From assembly GCA_033765235.1 (NCBI GenBank), contig JANRIG010000036.1, positions 62,001-126,000 on the forward strand: a stretch of 64,000 nucleotides of DNA. The letters are read 5' to 3'. The DNA is from JANRIG01 sp033765235 (GTDB lineage Bacteria > Bacteroidota > Bacteroidia > Cytophagales > UBA9547). The notes beneath the pieces were generated by a model. It ran no database searches. It was not told where the DNA came from and saw nothing but the letters and a program-made list of their open reading frames with translations. Below, piece after piece: positions 62,707-64,000 of this stretch. A program made the position numbers and the translations under genes. Positions within the stretch are counted from its first letter, which is position 1. Each line of letters starts with the position of its first letter.

Positions 62707-64000
62707 ATGTCAAAAAATATCATAGACAAAATATGGGAGGAGCATATAGTACACCGTGACAGTGGGTTTCCGGATGCGCTGTATATAGACAAGCATTTTA
62801 TACATGAGGTCACCAGTCCGCAGGCTTTTGATGGATTGCGCAAAAGAAAAATCCCGCTTTTCAGACCTCAAAATACTGTGGGTACTGCCGACCACAACGT
62901 GCCTACAGTAGACCAGCATTTGCCTATTCGCGATACAATATCAAGATATCAAGTAGATACGCTTACTAAAAATTGTGCAGAATTTGGAGTAAATCTTTAT
63001 GGTCTTGGGCATCCTTACCAAGGTATAGTGCATGTGATAGGACCTGAACTGGGCATTACTCAGCCCGGCATGACTATAGTATGTGGCGATAGCCATACCT
63101 CTACGCATGGAGCATTTGGAGCTATAGCTTTTGGTATTGGTACCAGCGAGGTAGAAATGGTGATGGCTACCCAATGTATATTGCAATACAAACCCAAAAC
63201 CATGAAAATAGAGGTAAGCGGCTCATTGACCAAAGGAGTTGTATCCAAAGACATCATATTATATATCATATCTCAGACTACGGCTTCAGGAGGCACGGGA
63301 TATTTTGTAGAATTTGCAGGCACTGCTATCAAAAACTTGAGCATGGAGGCACGTATGACCATTTGCAACATGAGCATAGAAATGGGTGCTCGGGGCGGAC
63401 TCATAGCACCTGATGATGTTACTTATGAGTATATGCAAGGCAGAGAGTTTGCCCCAAAAGGTGCAGATTGGGACAAAAAACTAACGTATTGGAAAACATT
63501 GCCATCAGATGCAGAAGCTGATTATGACATGACATTGAGCTATACAGCCGCCGATATAGCTCCTATGATTACCTACGGCACCAATCCGGGAATGGGTGTG
63601 AAAATAGATAAACCCATACCTGCAGAAGATGAAATAAATGCTTCAGAATTGCAATCATACAAAAAATCGCTGGAATACATGGGTCTGAAAGCAGGGCAAA
63701 AATTGGAGGGACAAAAAGTTGATTACGTATTTTTGGGTAGTTGTACTAATTCCAGAATTGAAGATTTACGTCTGTTTGCAAGTTTTGTAAAAGGCAAAAA
63801 GAAAAGTAAAGACGTAGAAGTGTGGGTGGTGCCAGGCTCCAAGCAGGTAGAAAAGCAAGCCAAAGCCGAAGGACTTGACAAGATATTGAATGAGGCAGGT
63901 ATATTACTTCGCGAACCAGGTTGCTCTGCATGCCTCGGTATGAATGAAGACAAAATACCTGCCGGCAAATACAGTGTATCTACCAGCAATCGCAACTTTG
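62707..64000 (+). CDS. leuC: 3-isopropylmalate dehydratase large subunit, partial (3' end beyond the window)
   Basis: The first 431 of an expected 465 or so residues. It is an aconitase-family enzyme with a [4Fe-4S] cluster: KNIIDKIWEEHIVHRDSG, TADHNVPTVDQ, MTIVCGDSHTSTHGAFGAIA, VDYVFLGSCTNSRIEDLRL and EPGCSACLGMN hold the catalytic residues and the three Cys ligands. It acts with LeuD in leucine synthesis. The only leuD seen is 46 kb away; genes beyond the window are unknown. The start is ATG 62707, directly at the conserved N-terminus. Confidence 0.97.
   Translation, partial: MSKNIIDKIWEEHIVHRDSGFPDALYIDKHFIHEVTSPQAFDGLRKRKIPLFRPQNTVGTADHNVPTVDQHLPIRDTISRYQVDTLTKNCAEFGVNLYGLGHPYQGIVHVIGPELGITQPGMTIVCGDSHTSTHGAFGAIAFGIGTSEVEMVMATQCILQYKPKTMKIEVSGSLTKGVVSKDIILYIISQTTASGGTGYFVEFAGTAIKNLSMEARMTICNMSIEMGARGGLIAPDDVTYEYMQGREFAPKGADWDKKLTYWKTLPSDAEADYDMTLSYTAADIAPMITYGTNPGMGVKIDKPIPAEDEINASELQSYKKSLEYMGLKAGQKLEGQKVDYVFLGSCTNSRIEDLRLFASFVKGKKKSKDVEVWVVPGSKQVEKQAKAEGLDKILNEAGILLREPGCSACLGMNEDKIPAGKYSVSTSNRNF

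Noticed and set aside
1..64000. CRISPR arrays, insertion sequences, prophage or integrated plasmid
   Set aside because: No spaced direct repeats, transposase, integrase, or terminal inverted repeats were found. The tail-fibre-like protein at 1849 is not accompanied by phage genes.

Overview
The window is AT-rich chromosomal DNA from a free-living member of the Bacteroidota, most likely a gliding, type IX secretion (T9SS) lineage in the Sphingobacteriia/Chitinophagia/Saprospiria part of the phylum. The evidence is a complete sprA directly downstream of ruvA, gldH behind a PSP1/RicT gene, several secreted proteins ending in T9SS sorting domains (type A and type B), the long insert form of IspG, and promoters of the Bacteroidota type (TTTG/TTG, 19-21 bases, TAnnTTTG). 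No phage, insertion sequence, CRISPR array or rRNA was seen. One tRNA gene, tRNA-Arg(UCU), is present.

Layout. 1-1.6 kb: two minus-strand secreted proteins whose domains match parts of a larger PA14/propeller/cytochrome architecture. 1.8-6.2 kb: a 1466-residue fibre-like surface protein. 6.5-9.2 kb: an alpha-oxoamine synthase fused to a GNAT/FemAB-like acyltransferase, followed by a frameshifted small gene. 9.3-10.5 kb: a small STAS/SEC14-like gene and a decayed VapBC-type toxin-antitoxin pair. 10.5-12.3 kb: a histidine kinase and its NarL-type response regulator. 12.4-16.4 kb: a Tat-exported glycosidase-like protein and a DUF2231-cytochrome-LRR membrane protein. 16.5-19.4 kb: leuD, a small secreted protein and a GH140/apiosidase-like lipoprotein. 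19.4-25.8 kb: tRNA-Arg and housekeeping genes (ispG, a glmM-type mutase, plsY, ridA, ruvA) with a tiny secreted protein that is almost only a sorting domain. 25.8-33.3 kb: sprA. 33.4-35.3 kb: two thioredoxin-fold genes and a decayed HEPN/MNT module. 35.4-39.1 kb: a secreted NUC1 nuclease, PSP1, gldH and a secreted protein. 39.4-43.4 kb: feoAB, clpP and an APS-reductase-type cysH. 43.5-49.1 kb: a 1704-residue adhesin-like T9SS cargo and an overlapping small cell-envelope protein. 49.2-52.8 kb: a YyaL-type protein, a YkoF-like protein and citrate synthase. 53-57 kb: a glycine-rich type B T9SS cargo. 57-64 kb: topA, sixA, ilvN-ilvB, a truncated nuclease-like gene and the start of leuC.

How they fit together. 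SprA (outer-membrane T9SS pore) and GldH (gliding-motor-associated lipoprotein) belong to the machine that would export the cargo at 24.7, 43.7 and 53.1 kb, and perhaps 38.3 kb. Branched-chain amino acid genes are split: ilvN-ilvB and leuC diverge at the right end, while leuD lies 46 kb away. At least six loci carry frameshifts or stops (6.5, 9.8, 10.0, 34.9, 43.5 and 62.2 kb), all in small accessory genes. Every long housekeeping gene reads cleanly, which argues against a generally poor sequence. No clearly new multi-gene system was found. The most unusual items are the synthase-acyltransferase fusion, the stand-alone sorting-domain protein, the fibre protein, and near-leaderless promoters in front of three secreted-protein genes.
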